DNA of 64,000 bases from Microbacterium terregens (GCF_039534975.1 NZ_BAAAWH010000001.1:2852001-2916000); one strand, 5' to 3'; counted from the stretch's first letter, positions 25,518-35,516 are shown. Numbers and translations: made by a program. Notes: generated from the letters alone by a model not told the origin.

Positions 25518-26945
25518 ATGACCGGCACACCGGCCCCGAAGCCCGGACAACCCATCGTTTTCCGCAACGGAATCGTCCTGACCATGGACGACGCCCGCAC
25601 CGTCTTGCCCAGAGGCGACGTCCTCGTCGTGGACGGCAAGATCGCCGGTGTCGGCGTCGACCTGTCGGTTCCCGACGGGACATGCGAGATCGACGCCACG
25701 GGCGGGATAGTCATGCCCGGCATGGTGGACACCCATCGGCACATGTGGCAGACGGCGATGCGCGGCTACGGCGCCGACTGGACGCTCACGCAGTACTTCG
25801 TCTGGTACTACCTGCAGCACGGAATGAAGTTCCGCCCCCAGGACTATGCCGCCGGCAACCTCATCTCCGCACTCGACGCCGTCGAGTCCGGAGTGACGAC
25901 GAGCGTCGACTGGTCCCACGGCCTTCGCACCGTGGAGCACGCCGAGGCCGCGGTGGACGCTCTCGTCTCCTCGCCCGGACGATTCGTCTTCGCGTACGGC
26001 AACATCCATCAGTCGCCGTGGGAGTGGACGGCCGACCCCGCAGTGCAGGATCTGCTCATCCGGTCGCGCGACGACTCGCGCATGTTCGGCACGCAGATCG
26101 CGTTCGACGTACCCAATCAGGACGAGGAGTTCCCCGAGCTCGCGGCGTACCAGGTCGCCAAGGACCTGGGTCTGCGCGTCACGACTCACGCCGGTGTCTG
26201 GGGTGCAACGAACGACTGGGGCATCAAGAACGCGTATGACGCCGGTGTCATGGAGGAGGGATTCACCTACGTGCACGCCGCCTCGCTCTCGGCCGACTCG
26301 TACCAGAAGATCGCTGCGACGGGCGGCAACGTGTCTCTCGCGACCGAGTCCGAGGACACGTGCGGTCAGGGTTACCCGCCGATCCACAACCTGCGCCGTT
26401 ACGGCATCCCGGTCTCACTGTCCGTCGACACGAGCGTCTGGTTCAGCGCCGACCTGTTCTCCGCGATGCGAGCCACGGTCAATGCCGACCGTGCGCTCGA
26501 GCACTTCAAGGCGCATCAGCTGGAACCGGCCGAAACGATCACCCACGTGAAGCTGCGCGCGCAGGATGTCGTGGAGATGGCGACGCGGGGCGGGGCGAAG
26601 GCGATCGGCAAGGACCACCTGATCGGTTCGCTCGAGGAGGGCAAGCTGGCTGACGTCGTGCTCTTGAAGAACGACGATTCGCCGACGTGGGCCCCGCTGA
26701 TCAACCCGTGGGGACAGATCGTCTACCAGGCCCAGCGCGGCGATGTGCACACCGTGCTCGTCGGCGGCGAGGTCGTCAAGTCCGAAGGCAAGGTCGTCGC
26801 CGGCGATCTCGCCTCGGTGAAGAGCAAGCTGGACGACACCGTCGCCCATCTCGAGCGCGAGGTCGGAGATGAGTGGATCTCCGGGCAGTTCCCCGAGATC
26901 CCCGAGAGCGAAGTGCTCTTCAACCCCTACCAGTACAAGAAGTGA
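25518..26945 (+). CDS. amidohydrolase (TrzN/AtzA/guanine-deaminase-like)
   Basis: Encodes about 475 residues. AAGGAGG ends at 25505 and touches ATG 25506, so the in-frame ATG 25518 twelve bases on is the more workable start; ATG 25506 would add four residues. The metal site of the subtype-III amidohydrolases is visible: VDTHRHMWQ (HxH), VTTHAGVWG, YVHAASL and SVDTSVW (Asp). The C-terminus has the composite-domain closing AIGKDHLIGSLEEGKLADVV. These enzymes hydrolyse C-N or C-halogen bonds on rings such as guanine, cytosine, triazines or N-substituted imidazolones. It is preceded by a regulatory gap and stands next to the importer island. Confidence 0.87.
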   Translation: MTGTPAPKPGQPIVFRNGIVLTMDDARTVLPRGDVLVVDGKIAGVGVDLSVPDGTCEIDATGGIVMPGMVDTHRHMWQTAMRGYGADWTLTQYFVWYYLQHGMKFRPQDYAAGNLISALDAVESGVTTSVDWSHGLRTVEHAEAAVDALVSSPGRFVFAYGNIHQSPWEWTADPAVQDLLIRSRDDSRMFGTQIAFDVPNQDEEFPELAAYQVAKDLGLRVTTHAGVWGATNDWGIKNAYDAGVMEEGFTYVHAASLSADSYQKIAATGGNVSLATESEDTCGQGYPPIHNLRRYGIPVSLSVDTSVWFSADLFSAMRATVNADRALEHFKAHQLEPAETITHVKLRAQDVVEMATRGGAKAIGKDHLIGSLEEGKLADVVLLKNDDSPTWAPLINPWGQIVYQAQRGDVHTVLVGGEVVKSEGKVVAGDLASVKSKLDDTVAHLEREVGDEWISGQFPEIPESEVLFNPYQYKK

Positions 26946-27016
26946 CAGGTCGGCCAGGGGGCGAAAGTCCCGGCGGGTCTCCTCGCCCCCCTGGCCGCTC
27001 AGTCTGCGACGGTGAG

Positions 27017-27658
27017 TCAGTACCCGACGGTGAAGCGCGCGCGCGAGTGCTTCGGGGACTCGATCTCGTCGAGGACCGCGACGGCCAGGTCAGCACCGGA
27101 GATGTAGGAGCTGCCCTCCGCGTCGGTGACCAGCACGTCGCCGCCGATGCGGTACGAGCCGGTGCGCTCGCCCGGGTTCCAGACGCCGAAGGCGCCGGCC
27201 GGGTGGACGTAGAACCAGTCGCGGGAGGCATCGCCGACCTGCAGGTCCTCGAGGATGCCGATCGCCTCGAGCGCCTCGGGCTTGTACTCCTCGGTGAAAG
27301 AGTCCTGGTCCACGAGCCGCGAACCGCCTTCGGCGATGAGGCTGCCGCCCGCGCCGCCGATCACGCCGACACGCACGTCCCCGGGCAGCGCGGCGACGAG
27401 CTCCGCCGTGCTCGGCCGCACCTTGCCCACCATGTCGCCACGTGCGGGGACGGTCGAGACGATGACCTCGACGCCCTCGAGCTCGCTGACCAGACTGGGC
27501 ACGTCGAGGATGTTCCCCTCCAGGTACGTGGCACCCTCGACCCGTTCGGCGGGAACGCTCCGCGCGACCGACACCACTGTGTGTCCGCGACTCACCGCCT
27601 CGGCGACGATGTTGCGTCCGGCATAGCCGGTTCCTCCGATGACGGCGATACGAGTCAT
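27017..27658 (-). CDS. NAD(P)-binding epimerase/NmrA-like protein
   Basis: Encodes 213 residues. It starts with RIAVIGGTGYAGRNIVAEAV (GGTGxxG) followed by VVSVARS, then VEVIVSTVPARGD and GVIGGAGGSL. A tyrosine in WFYVHPAGAFGVWNPGERTG occupies the usual pocket segment. This is the short NAD(P)H-binding family (YwnB-like) found in actinobacteria, of uncertain substrate, often linked to stress or flavin-quinone sensing. The stop is 71 bases beyond the convergent amidohydrolase stop. It is preceded by GAAAGGA as ribosome-binding site. Confidence 0.8.
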   Translation of the reverse strand: MTRIAVIGGTGYAGRNIVAEAVSRGHTVVSVARSVPAERVEGATYLEGNILDVPSLVSELEGVEVIVSTVPARGDMVGKVRPSTAELVAALPGDVRVGVIGGAGGSLIAEGGSRLVDQDSFTEEYKPEALEAIGILEDLQVGDASRDWFYVHPAGAFGVWNPGERTGSYRIGGDVLVTDAEGSSYISGADLAVAVLDEIESPKHSRARFTVGY

Positions 27659-27737
27659 GCTGTTCCTTTCGATGGGCTTGTCGGTGTCAAGCCGCGGGCA
27701 GGCCGGATCATTCCCTTGAATGGAACGATCGACGCGA

Positions 27738-28730
27738 TCAGTTTCCCTGCGCGCGCAGCGTGGAGACCTGGTACAGGGCGACGGATGCCGCGATCCCCGC
27801 ATTCAGCGACTCGGTGGCCGCGTCGATGGGAATGGACACGATCTGGTCGCAGTTCTCGCTGACCAGGCGGGACAGCCCCTTGCCCTCGGAGCCCACGACG
27901 ATGACGACGGGACGGTCGGCGAGCGCGAGGGCGGGAAGCGAGACGTCGCCGCCGCCGTCCAGCCCCAGCACGAACACGCCCTGCTTCTTGAACTCCTTGA
28001 GCGTCGCCGTCAGATTCGGCGCGATCGCCACGGGGATGCGCGCCGCCGCGCCGGCGCTGGTCTTCCACGCCGCGCTGTTCACACTGGCGGAGCGTCGCTG
28101 CGGGAGGATCACGCCGTGGCCGCCGAAAGCACCCGTGGAGCGGATGATCGCCCCGAGGTTGCGGGGGTCGGTCACCCCGTCCAGGGCGACGAACAGCGGT
28201 ACCTGGCCGCGCTCGAGGACGTTCTCGAGCAGGTCCTGGGGATGCGCGTATTCATACGGCGGGACCTTCAGCGCGACGCCCTGATGGACGCCGTCGAAGC
28301 CGGCCATGCGATCCAGCTCCGGGCGCGTGACCTCCATCACGGGGATCTCGCGGTGCGTCGCGATGGACAGCATCTCCTTGACCCGGTCGTCCATCTCCAC
28401 ACGCTGGGCGATGTAGAACGCGGTGGCGGGGATCTTGGCGCGCAGCGCCTCGAGAACGGAGTTGCGTCCGGTCACCACCTCGGTGTCGTCGTCCTTCTTC
28501 GCGCGCGACTGCCGCGGAGCGCTCGACTTCTGCCCCGGCTTTCCCGCGCCGCCCGCAGCGGCATAGCGCTCCGCCGCGGCCTTGCGCTTGCCCGCAGGAT
28601 GCCACGCCCGGTCCTCGGCCTTCGGGGTCGGACCGCGGCCTTCCAGCGATCGCTTGTTCTTGCCGCCCGTGCCCTTGGTGGGACCCTTCTTGCCCTTGCT
28701 GGCGCCCGGGCGCCCCGGCTTACCGGCCAT
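27738..28730 (-). CDS. rlmB: 23S rRNA (guanosine-2'-O-)-methyltransferase RlmB
   Basis: Encodes 330 residues. The first ~85 are a basic Gly/Lys-rich low-complexity tail. A substrate-binding domain follows (VVTGRNSVLEALRAKIPATA), then the SPOUT trefoil-knot domain with motif 1 NLGAIIRSTGAFGGHGVI, motif 2 VIVVGSEGKGLSRLV and motif 3 SLNAGIAASVALYQ, which together hold S-adenosylmethionine. RlmB methylates the ribose of G2251 in the peptidyl-transferase loop. It lies three bases downstream of cysS on the same strand, the usual actinobacterial pairing. Confidence 0.92.
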   Translation of the reverse strand: MAGKPGRPGASKGKKGPTKGTGGKNKRSLEGRGPTPKAEDRAWHPAGKRKAAAERYAAAGGAGKPGQKSSAPRQSRAKKDDDTEVVTGRNSVLEALRAKIPATAFYIAQRVEMDDRVKEMLSIATHREIPVMEVTRPELDRMAGFDGVHQGVALKVPPYEYAHPQDLLENVLERGQVPLFVALDGVTDPRNLGAIIRSTGAFGGHGVILPQRRSASVNSAAWKTSAGAAARIPVAIAPNLTATLKEFKKQGVFVLGLDGGGDVSLPALALADRPVVIVVGSEGKGLSRLVSENCDQIVSIPIDAATESLNAGIAASVALYQVSTLRAQGN

Positions 28731-28733
28731 GTC

Positions 28734-30194
28734 CTACTCCTTCGTCCCGGGCTGAGTCCCGAGCAGATTCCAGTGGGTGCCGTCGGCACCGTCTTCGAGC
28801 GCGATGCCCGCGGCAGCGACCGCGTCGCGTATGCGATCGGCCGCCGCCCAGTCTTTGGCAGCGCGCGCAGCGGCGCGCTGGGTGATGAGGGTGCGCACGA
28901 GGGTGTCCAGAGCGGATGCCTCGGCGCCACCGGATGAGGTGTTCCATGCCGGGTCGAGCGGATCGATGCCGAGGAGGCCGGTCATGACCGCAACGTCGGC
29001 GAAGGCTCCCCTCGCCGCGTCGTCGTCGTCTTCGTCCAGTGCGGTGTTGCCGAGGCGGACGGTCTCGTGGATCACCGCGAGCGCCTGCGGAACGCCCAGA
29101 TCGTCGTCCATCGCCGCCGCGAAGCGCTCGGGGACGATCGCGTCGATGCGCACGTCATCGGACTCGTCCCGCAGTGTGCGGACCGAGCGTTCCATGAACG
29201 CGCGGATCCGGTCGAGCGCGGCCTCGGCCTCGTCGAAGGACGACGAGCTGACGTCGAGGTTCGAGCGGTAGTGGGCCGCGGCCAACGCGTAGCGGACCAC
29301 GAGGGGATCACGGGCGCTCAGGACGTCGTCGGCGAGGAGGAAGTTGTCCAGCGACTTCGACATCTTCTGGTCACCGACCGTGACGAGCCCGTTGTGCACC
29401 CAGTACCGCGCGAACGGGTCCCCCGCGGCGGTGGACTGCGCGAGTTCGTTCTCGTGGTGCGGGAAGCGCAGGTCGAGACCACCGCCGTGGATGTCGAACT
29501 CCGGGCCCAGGTAGCGCCGCGACATGGCCGAGCATTCGATGTGCCAGCCGGGACGACCAGGTCCCCACGGCGAGTCCCAGGTGGCGGTTGACGGCTCACC
29601 GGGCTTCGCGCCCTTCCACAATGCGAAGTCGTGCGGATCGCGTTTGCCCCGCGGATCGGCGTCCTGCGCGGGCTCCATCGCGTCCAGCGACTGTCGCGTG
29701 AGGCTGCCGTAATCGCTCCAGGAGCGCACATCGAAGTACACCTCGCCGGCGCCCGTTGCCGAGTCCGTGGCGGCATACGCGTTGCCCTGTTCGATCAGGC
29801 GCGCGATGAGCTCCTGCATCTGCGGGATGGATGCCGTGGCCCGTGGCTCGTAGGTCGGCGGCAGGATGCCGATCGCGGTGTACGCGCGGGTGAACTCCTG
29901 CTCCATGCGGTAGGCCAGTGCCCACCACGGCTCGGCGTCGGTGGCGTTCGCGAGCACCTTGTCATCGATGTCGGTGACGTTGCGGACGAATGTGACCCGC
30001 CCGAACCGGTGGACGAGCCAGCGGCGCAGCAGATCGAAGCTCAAGGCGCCGCGGAGGTGACCGATGTGCGGACCGGACTGCACGGTCGGTCCGCAGACGT
30101 ACACCGTCACGTTCGAGGGGTCCAGCGGCGCGAAAGCGCGCAACGTCTGGGCTTTCGTGTCGTAGAGCCTCACGGGCGGTGTACCGGGTGTCAC
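28734..30194 (-). CDS. cysS: cysteine--tRNA ligase
   Basis: Encodes 486 residues from GTG 30194. Class-I synthetase signatures are present: [19 protein letters not shown] (HIGH, with the first zinc cysteine), [11 protein letters not shown] (zinc-binding histidines) and KMSKSLDNF (KMSKS). The C-terminal helical bundle ([15 protein letters not shown]) and a final small domain complete the normal length. It charges tRNA-Cys in the cytoplasm. MshC, a CysS paralogue of mycothiol synthesis, is shorter and starts differently, so CysS is the better call. It heads a two-gene unit with rlmB. Confidence 0.95.
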   Translation of the reverse strand: MTPGTPPVRLYDTKAQTLRAFAPLDPSNVTVYVCGPTVQSGPHIGHLRGALSFDLLRRWLVHRFGRVTFVRNVTDIDDKVLANATDAEPWWALAYRMEQEFTRAYTAIGILPPTYEPRATASIPQMQELIARLIEQGNAYAATDSATGAGEVYFDVRSWSDYGSLTRQSLDAMEPAQDADPRGKRDPHDFALWKGAKPGEPSTATWDSPWGPGRPGWHIECSAMSRRYLGPEFDIHGGGLDLRFPHHENELAQSTAAGDPFARYWVHNGLVTVGDQKMSKSLDNFLLADDVLSARDPLVVRYALAAAHYRSNLDVSSSSFDEAEAALDRIRAFMERSVRTLRDESDDVRIDAIVPERFAAAMDDDLGVPQALAVIHETVRLGNTALDEDDDDAARGAFADVAVMTGLLGIDPLDPAWNTSSGGAEASALDTLVRTLITQRAAARAAKDWAAADRIRDAVAAAGIALEDGADGTHWNLLGTQPGTKE

Positions 30195-30296
30195 TGCACC
30201 AGCCTACCCGCGCGGCATCCGCCCAACCTGGCCGAACACCAGGCACCGCCCCGTCGCCGCGCGGGAGCGAGGACCGCATGCAGTATCAATGACAGT

Positions 30297-31241
30297 GTGC
30301 TTCACGTCCTCACCGTCCTCGCCGCGGCCCTGCTGTTCGGGACCACCGGAACCGCGATGGCACTCGGTCCGGACGACACCACCCCGCTTTCCGTCGGCGC
30401 TGTCCGCCTGGTGATCGGCGGCACCGGTCTCGCGGCGATCGCATTCGTGCTCGCTCGCCGGCATGCCCGGCGCTCGGCCACTCCCCCGACGCGGTCCCTC
30501 AACCTGTCGAAGGGCGGCATCCGCCCCCTCGCGCTGATGGGGCTGACCGGCTTCTGCCTGGCCCTGTACCAGCCGCTGTTCTTCCTCGGTACGGAGCGCA
30601 ACGGCGTAGCCGTCGGAACGGTCGTGGCACTGGGTTCCGCGCCGATCCTCGCCGGCCTGCTCGAGTGGGCTCTGACGCGACGGGTTCCCAGCGGGACCTG
30701 GATGATGGCGACCGGCCTGGCCACGATCGGCGTCGTGCTCCTCGGCTTCGGCGGTGAAGCGGGCTCCACCGCCGGCACCGATCCGATCGGCTTGCTCGGA
30801 TCGGTGGGGGCCGGTGCCACGTTCGCGGTCATCGCGAACGTGCAGCGGCGGCTGCTCGACCAGGGCTGGGATCCGTTCACGGTGGTCGGATCGATGGGGG
30901 CGAGCTCCGCGGTGCTGTCCGCGCTGGTGCTTCCCTTCGTCGACCTCTCCTGGCTCGCCACGGCGCCCGGCCTCGTGATGGCGTTCTGGCTGGGGATCGC
31001 CACGATCTCGATCGCGTACGTGATGTTCACGTGGGGTCTGGGCGGGCTGACCGCCGCGACCGCGGCGACGCTGACACTCGGCGAACCGCTGACGGCGAGC
31101 GTGCTGGGCATCGTCGTCCTCGGGGAGCGGCTCTCGGTCCTGGCCATCGCCGGCCTGCTCGTTCTCGCCATCGGGCTGGCGCTGCTGGCATGGGGATCGC
31201 GCGCACCCCGGGATCCCGTTCCGTTCGCGGTGGAGGGGTGA
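30297..31241 (+). CDS. EamA-family (DMT) transporter
   Basis: Encodes 314 residues from GTG 30297. About ten hydrophobic helices form two EamA repeats: AALLFGTTGTAMALG and LALYQPLFFLGTERNGVAVG in the first half, IGLLGSVGAGATFAVIANVQ and TLTLGEPLTASVLGIVVLGE in the second. The last helix pair is the usual LGEPL...GERL signature. The charged insert ARRHARRSATPPTRSLNLSK after helix 2 is cytoplasmic. Such proteins export amino acids or metabolites; the substrate cannot be told. It is divergent from cysS (102-base gap) and convergent with ispDF. Confidence 0.85.
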   Translation: MLHVLTVLAAALLFGTTGTAMALGPDDTTPLSVGAVRLVIGGTGLAAIAFVLARRHARRSATPPTRSLNLSKGGIRPLALMGLTGFCLALYQPLFFLGTERNGVAVGTVVALGSAPILAGLLEWALTRRVPSGTWMMATGLATIGVVLLGFGGEAGSTAGTDPIGLLGSVGAGATFAVIANVQRRLLDQGWDPFTVVGSMGASSAVLSALVLPFVDLSWLATAPGLVMAFWLGIATISIAYVMFTWGLGGLTAATAATLTLGEPLTASVLGIVVLGERLSVLAIAGLLVLAIGLALLAWGSRAPRDPVPFAVEG

Positions 31242-31251
31242 GGGTGCCCGC

Positions 31252-32457
31252 TCAGGCCGGGACGACGAGCGCCATCGCGAACGCGGCGACGCCCTCACCG
31301 CGACCGGTGAAGCCGAGGCCATCCGTCGTCGTCGCCGAGAGCGATACCGGGGCTCCGCCGAGTGCGGCCGAGAGCACCGCCTCCGCTTCGATGCGGCGTG
31401 CCGCGAATCGAGGGCGATTCGCCTGAACCTGCACGGCGACGTTGCCCACCCGCCAGCCGGCTTCTCCGAGCAGCCCGAGGGTGCGCGCGAGGAAGACGTC
31501 GGCGTGGGCACCCGCGTACTCGGGGTGGTCGGTGCCGAAATGCGTGCCGATGTCGCCCAGCCCGGCGGCGGACAGCAGCGCATCGACGATGGCGTGCGCG
31601 ACAGCGTCGCCATCGGAGTGCCCCGACAACGCCAGCTCCCCCGGCCACTCCAGCCCGGCGAGCCATAGGGAGCCCTCCCCGCCGAACCCGTGCACGTCGG
31701 TTCCGACGCCGATGCGGGGTATGGGCGGCGGGTTCTCCAGACGCGCGCCGGTGGCGGGGAGCGGATGGCGTGCCACCAGGGATCGCGCCCGATCGAGGTC
31801 GGCGGCGGTCGTGATCTTGAACGCGAGCGCGTCGCCGTCCACGACGACCACGGTGTGGCCGGACTCGGCCACGAGCGCGGCGTCGTCGGTGTGCTCCTGC
31901 GCGGCCGTGCGGTAGGCGGCGTCCAGAATGCCGCGGCGGAAGCCCTGCGGAGTCTGGGCGGCGGACAGTTCCGCACGGTCGACGGCCGCCACGATCCGCT
32001 GATTCTCGACGCGCTTGATCGTGTCGACGACGGGCAGGACGGGTATCGCCCCGGCGGCGCCGTTCTCTACGGCGCGCACGACACGTGCGAAGACGTCCGG
32101 AGGCGTGAGCGCCCGCGCAGCGTCGTGCACGAGCACGATCTCGACGTCGCCCCAGAGCGCCTCCAGACCCGCGGCCACGGAGGCCTGCCTGCTGGAGCCG
32201 CCCGTGACGACGGAGACGAGTTCCCTCCGATCGCCGGCGGCAGCGATCGCGTCGGTGAGCGCGTCACCCTCGCGACCGGCGGGCGCCACCACCACGACCT
32301 GCGCCTGCGGTGCGTCGAAGACACGTGCGAGGGCATGCCTGAGCATGGTGTGCTCGTCGATCCCGACGAAGGCCTTGGGCATTGCAGCACCGAGGCGCGT
32401 TCCAGAGCCCCCCGCAACGACGATGACAGCGACGCGGGGCACGGGCGTGATACTCAC
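31252..32457 (-). CDS. ispDF: bifunctional IspD/IspF of the MEP isoprenoid pathway
   Basis: Encodes 401 residues. The N-terminal IspD half (about 1-235) has [13 protein letters not shown] and the MPKAFVG lysine for CTP binding, and [14 protein letters not shown]. The C-terminal IspF half from about 243 has GIGTDVHGF (DxH zinc ligands), [19 protein letters not shown] and [13 protein letters not shown]. The protein makes CDP-methylerythritol and, after IspE, the 2,4-cyclodiphosphate. The fused form is common in Microbacteriaceae and some proteobacteria. It lies 37 bases after carD on the same strand, an arrangement conserved in actinobacteria. Confidence 0.93.
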   Translation of the reverse strand: MSITPVPRVAVIVVAGGSGTRLGAAMPKAFVGIDEHTMLRHALARVFDAPQAQVVVVAPAGREGDALTDAIAAAGDRRELVSVVTGGSSRQASVAAGLEALWGDVEIVLVHDAARALTPPDVFARVVRAVENGAAGAIPVLPVVDTIKRVENQRIVAAVDRAELSAAQTPQGFRRGILDAAYRTAAQEHTDDAALVAESGHTVVVVDGDALAFKITTAADLDRARSLVARHPLPATGARLENPPPIPRIGVGTDVHGFGGEGSLWLAGLEWPGELALSGHSDGDAVAHAIVDALLSAAGLGDIGTHFGTDHPEYAGAHADVFLARTLGLLGEAGWRVGNVAVQVQANRPRFAARRIEAEAVLSAALGGAPVSLSATTTDGLGFTGRGEGVAAFAMALVVPA

Positions 32458-32494
32458 GCCCTCACGCTACCTGTCGCGTGCCGTCACGCGGTGG

Positions 32495-32977
32495 CTAAGA
32501 AGCCAGCACCTCGTCGAGGATGGCGCCGGCCTTCTCCTCGTCGGTCTTCTCGGCGAGCGCGAGCTCGGAGATGAGGATCTGCTTCGCCTTGGCGAGCATG
32601 CGCTTCTCGCCGGCCGAGAGGCCGCGGTCCTGGTCGCGGCGCCACAGGTCGCGGACCACTTCGCTGACCTTGATGACGTCGCCGGACGCGAGCTTCTCGA
32701 GGTTCGCCTTGTAGCGGCGTGACCAGTTCGTGGGCTCTTCCGTGAACGGGGCACGAAGGACTTCGAAAACCTGATCCAGACCCTCTTTGCCGATGACGTC
32801 GCGCACGCCGACGAGGTCGACATTCTCTGCGGGGACCTCGATGATGAGATCTCCCTGGGTGACGTTGAGCTTCAGGTACTTCTTGGTCTCGCCCCTGATG
32901 ACCCGGTCCTTGACTTCGATGATCGTCGCGGCCCCGTGGTGGGGGTAGACGACCGTTTCGCCAACCTCAAAAAGCAT
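32495..32977 (-). CDS. carD: CarD-family RNA-polymerase-binding transcription factor
   Basis: Encodes 160 residues from ATG 32977, where GAAAGGA is nine bases upstream; a start at 32998 would ignore it. The N-terminal Tudor-like RNA-polymerase-interaction domain reads [20 protein letters not shown] and includes [15 protein letters not shown]. The helical DNA-binding domain contains [17 protein letters not shown] with the tryptophan that wedges the -10 minor groove, and [19 protein letters not shown]. CarD stabilises open promoter complexes, notably at rRNA promoters. The gene is normally essential in actinobacteria. Confidence 0.94.
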   Translation of the reverse strand: MLFEVGETVVYPHHGAATIIEVKDRVIRGETKKYLKLNVTQGDLIIEVPAENVDLVGVRDVIGKEGLDQVFEVLRAPFTEEPTNWSRRYKANLEKLASGDVIKVSEVVRDLWRRDQDRGLSAGEKRMLAKAKQILISELALAEKTDEEKAGAILDEVLAS

Positions 32978-33122
32978 GTAGTTATGTCCTTTCGGCAACC
33001 TCTAGGATACCACAGGCAAAGATAGGGTAAGGTTCGCCGCCCACCCCCTCGGGGCGCCCCCACGGTCGTCGCGGCCACCCCCTAGAATGCTAGAGATGCC
33101 GTCAGCCGTCCCAGGAGGATCC

Positions 33123-33596
33123 GTGAAATCGCGCCTTATCGCGTCGCTCGCCCTAGGCGCCCTCGTGGTCCTCGGAACCAGTGGCTGCGCCATGATCTCC
33201 ACACAGGCGACCACCATCCAGTACTCGCCGTCCGACGGCGTGAACATCCCCGACTCGGGCCCGCTCCAGGTGCGCAACGTCTTGATCGTCGCGGACGACG
33301 ACGGCAACGACGGCAACCTCATCGCGGCGATCGTCAACACGACCTCTGATTCGCAGACGCTCCGGATCGAGTTCGGCGAGGGGTCCGCGAAGACGACCGA
33401 GTCGATCCGCGTCCCCGCGAACAGCACGGTGAGCCTGGGAACAGACGAGACCGAGCCGGTGCTGCTGGAGGGCATCGACACCAAGCCGGGCGCCGTTCTG
33501 CCGATGTACTTCCAGTCCGGAGACGGCGAGGGGATCCTCTTCGACGTGCCCGTCCTCGACGGTTCGCTGGACTACTACGGCGACCTGCTGCCCTGA
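33123..33596 (+). CDS. small secreted lipoprotein, conserved, function unknown
   Basis: Encodes 157 residues from GTG 33123 with AGGAGG at a good distance. The signal peptide VKSRLIASLALGALVVLGTS ends in a lipobox G-C (C22). The mature part is beta-rich (LQVRNVLIVADDDGNDGNLI, AAIVNTTSDSQTLRIEF, STVSLGTDE) and looks like a single immunoglobulin-like or copper-chaperone-like sandwich, but lacks Met/His metal motifs. Similar DUF-type lipoproteins sit next to carD or regX3 in Microbacteriaceae. It is divergent from carD and convergent with regX3. Confidence 0.8.
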   Translation: MKSRLIASLALGALVVLGTSGCAMISTQATTIQYSPSDGVNIPDSGPLQVRNVLIVADDDGNDGNLIAAIVNTTSDSQTLRIEFGEGSAKTTESIRVPANSTVSLGTDETEPVLLEGIDTKPGAVLPMYFQSGDGEGILFDVPVLDGSLDYYGDLLP

Positions 33597-33621
33597 CCCG
33601 GCGTGCTGACGCCGCGCGGCG

Positions 33622-34305
33622 TCAGCCTTCGAAGCGGTAGCCCAGCCCGCGGACCGTCATCAGCATCGTCGGCTCACTCGGATGCTCTTCGATCCGGGAG
33701 CGGATCCGCTTGATGTGGACGTCGAGCGTCTTGGTGTCGCCGAAGTAGTCGGTTCCCCATACCCGGTCGATCAGCTGGCCACGCGTCAGGACCCGGCCGG
33801 CATTGCGCATGAGCACCTCGAGCAGCTCGAATTCCTTGAGCGGCATGTTGATCTCCCGCCCGTCGACCGCAACGGCGTGCCGATCGATGTCGAGCACGAC
33901 CCGACCGCCGTCCAGCACATGGTCCTCCAGGTCGGCTTCGTTCTGCGCGAGCCGACGCAGCACCGCGCGCATGCGGGCGAGAAGTTCCCGCGCGGAGTAC
34001 GGCTTGGTGACGTAGTCGTCCGCGCCGAGCTCCAGACCCACGACGATGTCCACCTCGGAGTCCTTCGCCGTCACCATGATGATCGGCACCCGTGAGGTCC
34101 CGCGGATCTGGCGGCACACCTCGGTCCCCGACATCCCCGGCAGCATCAGGTCCAGCAGCACGATGTCCGCGCCCCGCTCGCGGAACGCGACCAGCGCCGA
34201 CGGGCCGTCCTCGGCGATCTCCACCTCGTAGCCCTCCCGGCGCAGCAGGTAGGCGAGCGGATCAGCCAGATCGGGCTCATCCTCGACGATCAGGACACGA
34301 GTCAT
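33622..34305 (-). CDS. regX3: response regulator RegX3 (phosphate-responsive)
   Basis: Encodes 227 residues. The receiver domain (1-120) has the acidic pair in VLIVEDEPDLAD, the phospho-acceptor aspartate in IVLLDLMLPG, a threonine in IIMVTAKD and the lysine in YVTKPYSARELLARM. The OmpR/PhoB winged helix (about 130-227) ends RVWGTDYFGDTKTLDVHIKR and VRGLGYRFEG. Its start overlaps the end of the kinase gene by four bases. With phoU divergent upstream, this is the actinobacterial RegX3/PhoP-type phosphate regulator. The GTTCACC repeats in front of pstS are its expected target. Confidence 0.93.
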   Translation of the reverse strand: MTRVLIVEDEPDLADPLAYLLRREGYEVEIAEDGPSALVAFRERGADIVLLDLMLPGMSGTEVCRQIRGTSRVPIIMVTAKDSEVDIVVGLELGADDYVTKPYSARELLARMRAVLRRLAQNEADLEDHVLDGGRVVLDIDRHAVAVDGREINMPLKEFELLEVLMRNAGRVLTRGQLIDRVWGTDYFGDTKTLDVHIKRIRSRIEEHPSEPTMLMTVRGLGYRFEG

Positions 34306-35516
34306 GCGGGTGCTCCATTCGTGGGGGTGGATGCCGCGGCGGTCGTCGGCCGCTTCTTCTTGCGCCGACGCGGCGGCGGCACCTGGTCGGCAGGGGGGTC
34401 GATCTGCGGGAGGCGGATCGTGAAGGTCGAGCCTCGACCGGGCCGCGACCACAGTCTCACCTCTCCCCCGTGCCGTTGCACGGCGTGCTTGACGATCGCG
34501 AGTCCCAGACCGGTGCCGCCGGTGCGGCGCGAGCGCGCCTGGTCGGCGCGATAGAAGCGCTCGAAGATCCGCTCCTGATCGCCTTCCGGGATCCCGATCC
34601 CGCGATCGGCGATGGCGATCTCGACGACGCGATCGTCCGCCTTGACCCCCACGCCGATGTCAGAGCCTCGCGGCGAGTAGTGGATCGCGTTGGCCAGCAG
34701 ATTGCCGACGGCCTCGATCAGGATCTGTGCGTCGCCGCGGACGTAGAGTCCGCGTTCTCCGCCCCGGACGATCTCGACGCCCGCCGAACCGGCCTGGATG
34801 GCGTGCGCTTCGACGGCTGCCGCGACGATCTCATCGACGGCCACGTCGCGGTCGTGGGTGAGCTCGTCGGCCGCCTGCAGCCGGGAGAGATTCATGATGC
34901 GGGCGGTCAGCGAGGCGAGGCGGGCTGCCTCTGCCGTCAACCGCGACGCGAAATTGCGCACCTGGTCGGGGTCGTCCGCGGCGGATTCGATCGCCTCGGC
35001 GAGGAGGCTGACGGCTCCGACCGGTGTCTTCAGCTCGTGACTCGTGTTCGCGACGAAGTCGCGGCGCATCTGCTCCACCCGTTCACGCTCGGTGATGTCG
35101 CGCAAGACGAGCAGGGTCAGTCGTGGTGAGATCCGCGTCGCCCGCACGACGACCAGGCGCGGCTCGGCCGGAGGTGCACCGCGCTGCAGCCGCAGGGTGG
35201 CCGTGGTCGCCGAATCTCCGTCGCGCACGCGGCGGGCGACCGCCCGGAGCTCGTCCGATCTCAGCACCCCACCCTCGGCGAGATGGAACGGACCCGCGGC
35301 GGCGGAGGCCGCGACGACGGTCGAGGACGTGTCCACGACCACCGCGGGATCGTCCATTCCCCGCAGAACCTCGCGGACGCCGTCGGGGATGATCGAGGAC
35401 GTCTCGGCGCGCGCGCGGTCGCGTGCGCGCAGCGAGAGGATGATGACCACCGACACGGAAGCCCCGATGATCGCCCCCACCAGCAGGGCGAGCAGCGCAA
35501 GCTGCGTCGTGTCCAT
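34302..35516 (-). CDS. senX3: sensor histidine kinase SenX3
   Basis: Encodes 404 residues. One N-terminal membrane helix (LALLALLVGAIIGASVSVVIIL) is followed by a PAS-like cytoplasmic region (about 40-155), a dimerisation domain with the phosphorylated histidine in FVANTSHELKTPVGAVSLLA, and a catalytic ATPase domain with N-box LANAIHYSPRGSDIG and G-boxes IADRGIGIPEGD and GGTGLGLAIV. The C-terminus is a basic proline-rich tail (PPPRRRKKKRP). There is no large external sensor, which fits control through the PstSCAB-PhoU complex rather than direct phosphate binding. It is transcribed with regX3. Confidence 0.93.
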   Translation of the reverse strand: MDTTQLALLALLVGAIIGASVSVVIILSLRARDRARAETSSIIPDGVREVLRGMDDPAVVVDTSSTVVAASAAAGPFHLAEGGVLRSDELRAVARRVRDGDSATTATLRLQRGAPPAEPRLVVVRATRISPRLTLLVLRDITERERVEQMRRDFVANTSHELKTPVGAVSLLAEAIESAADDPDQVRNFASRLTAEAARLASLTARIMNLSRLQAADELTHDRDVAVDEIVAAAVEAHAIQAGSAGVEIVRGGERGLYVRGDAQILIEAVGNLLANAIHYSPRGSDIGVGVKADDRVVEIAIADRGIGIPEGDQERIFERFYRADQARSRRTGGTGLGLAIVKHAVQRHGGEVRLWSRPGRGSTFTIRLPQIDPPADQVPPPRRRKKKRPTTAAASTPTNGAPA

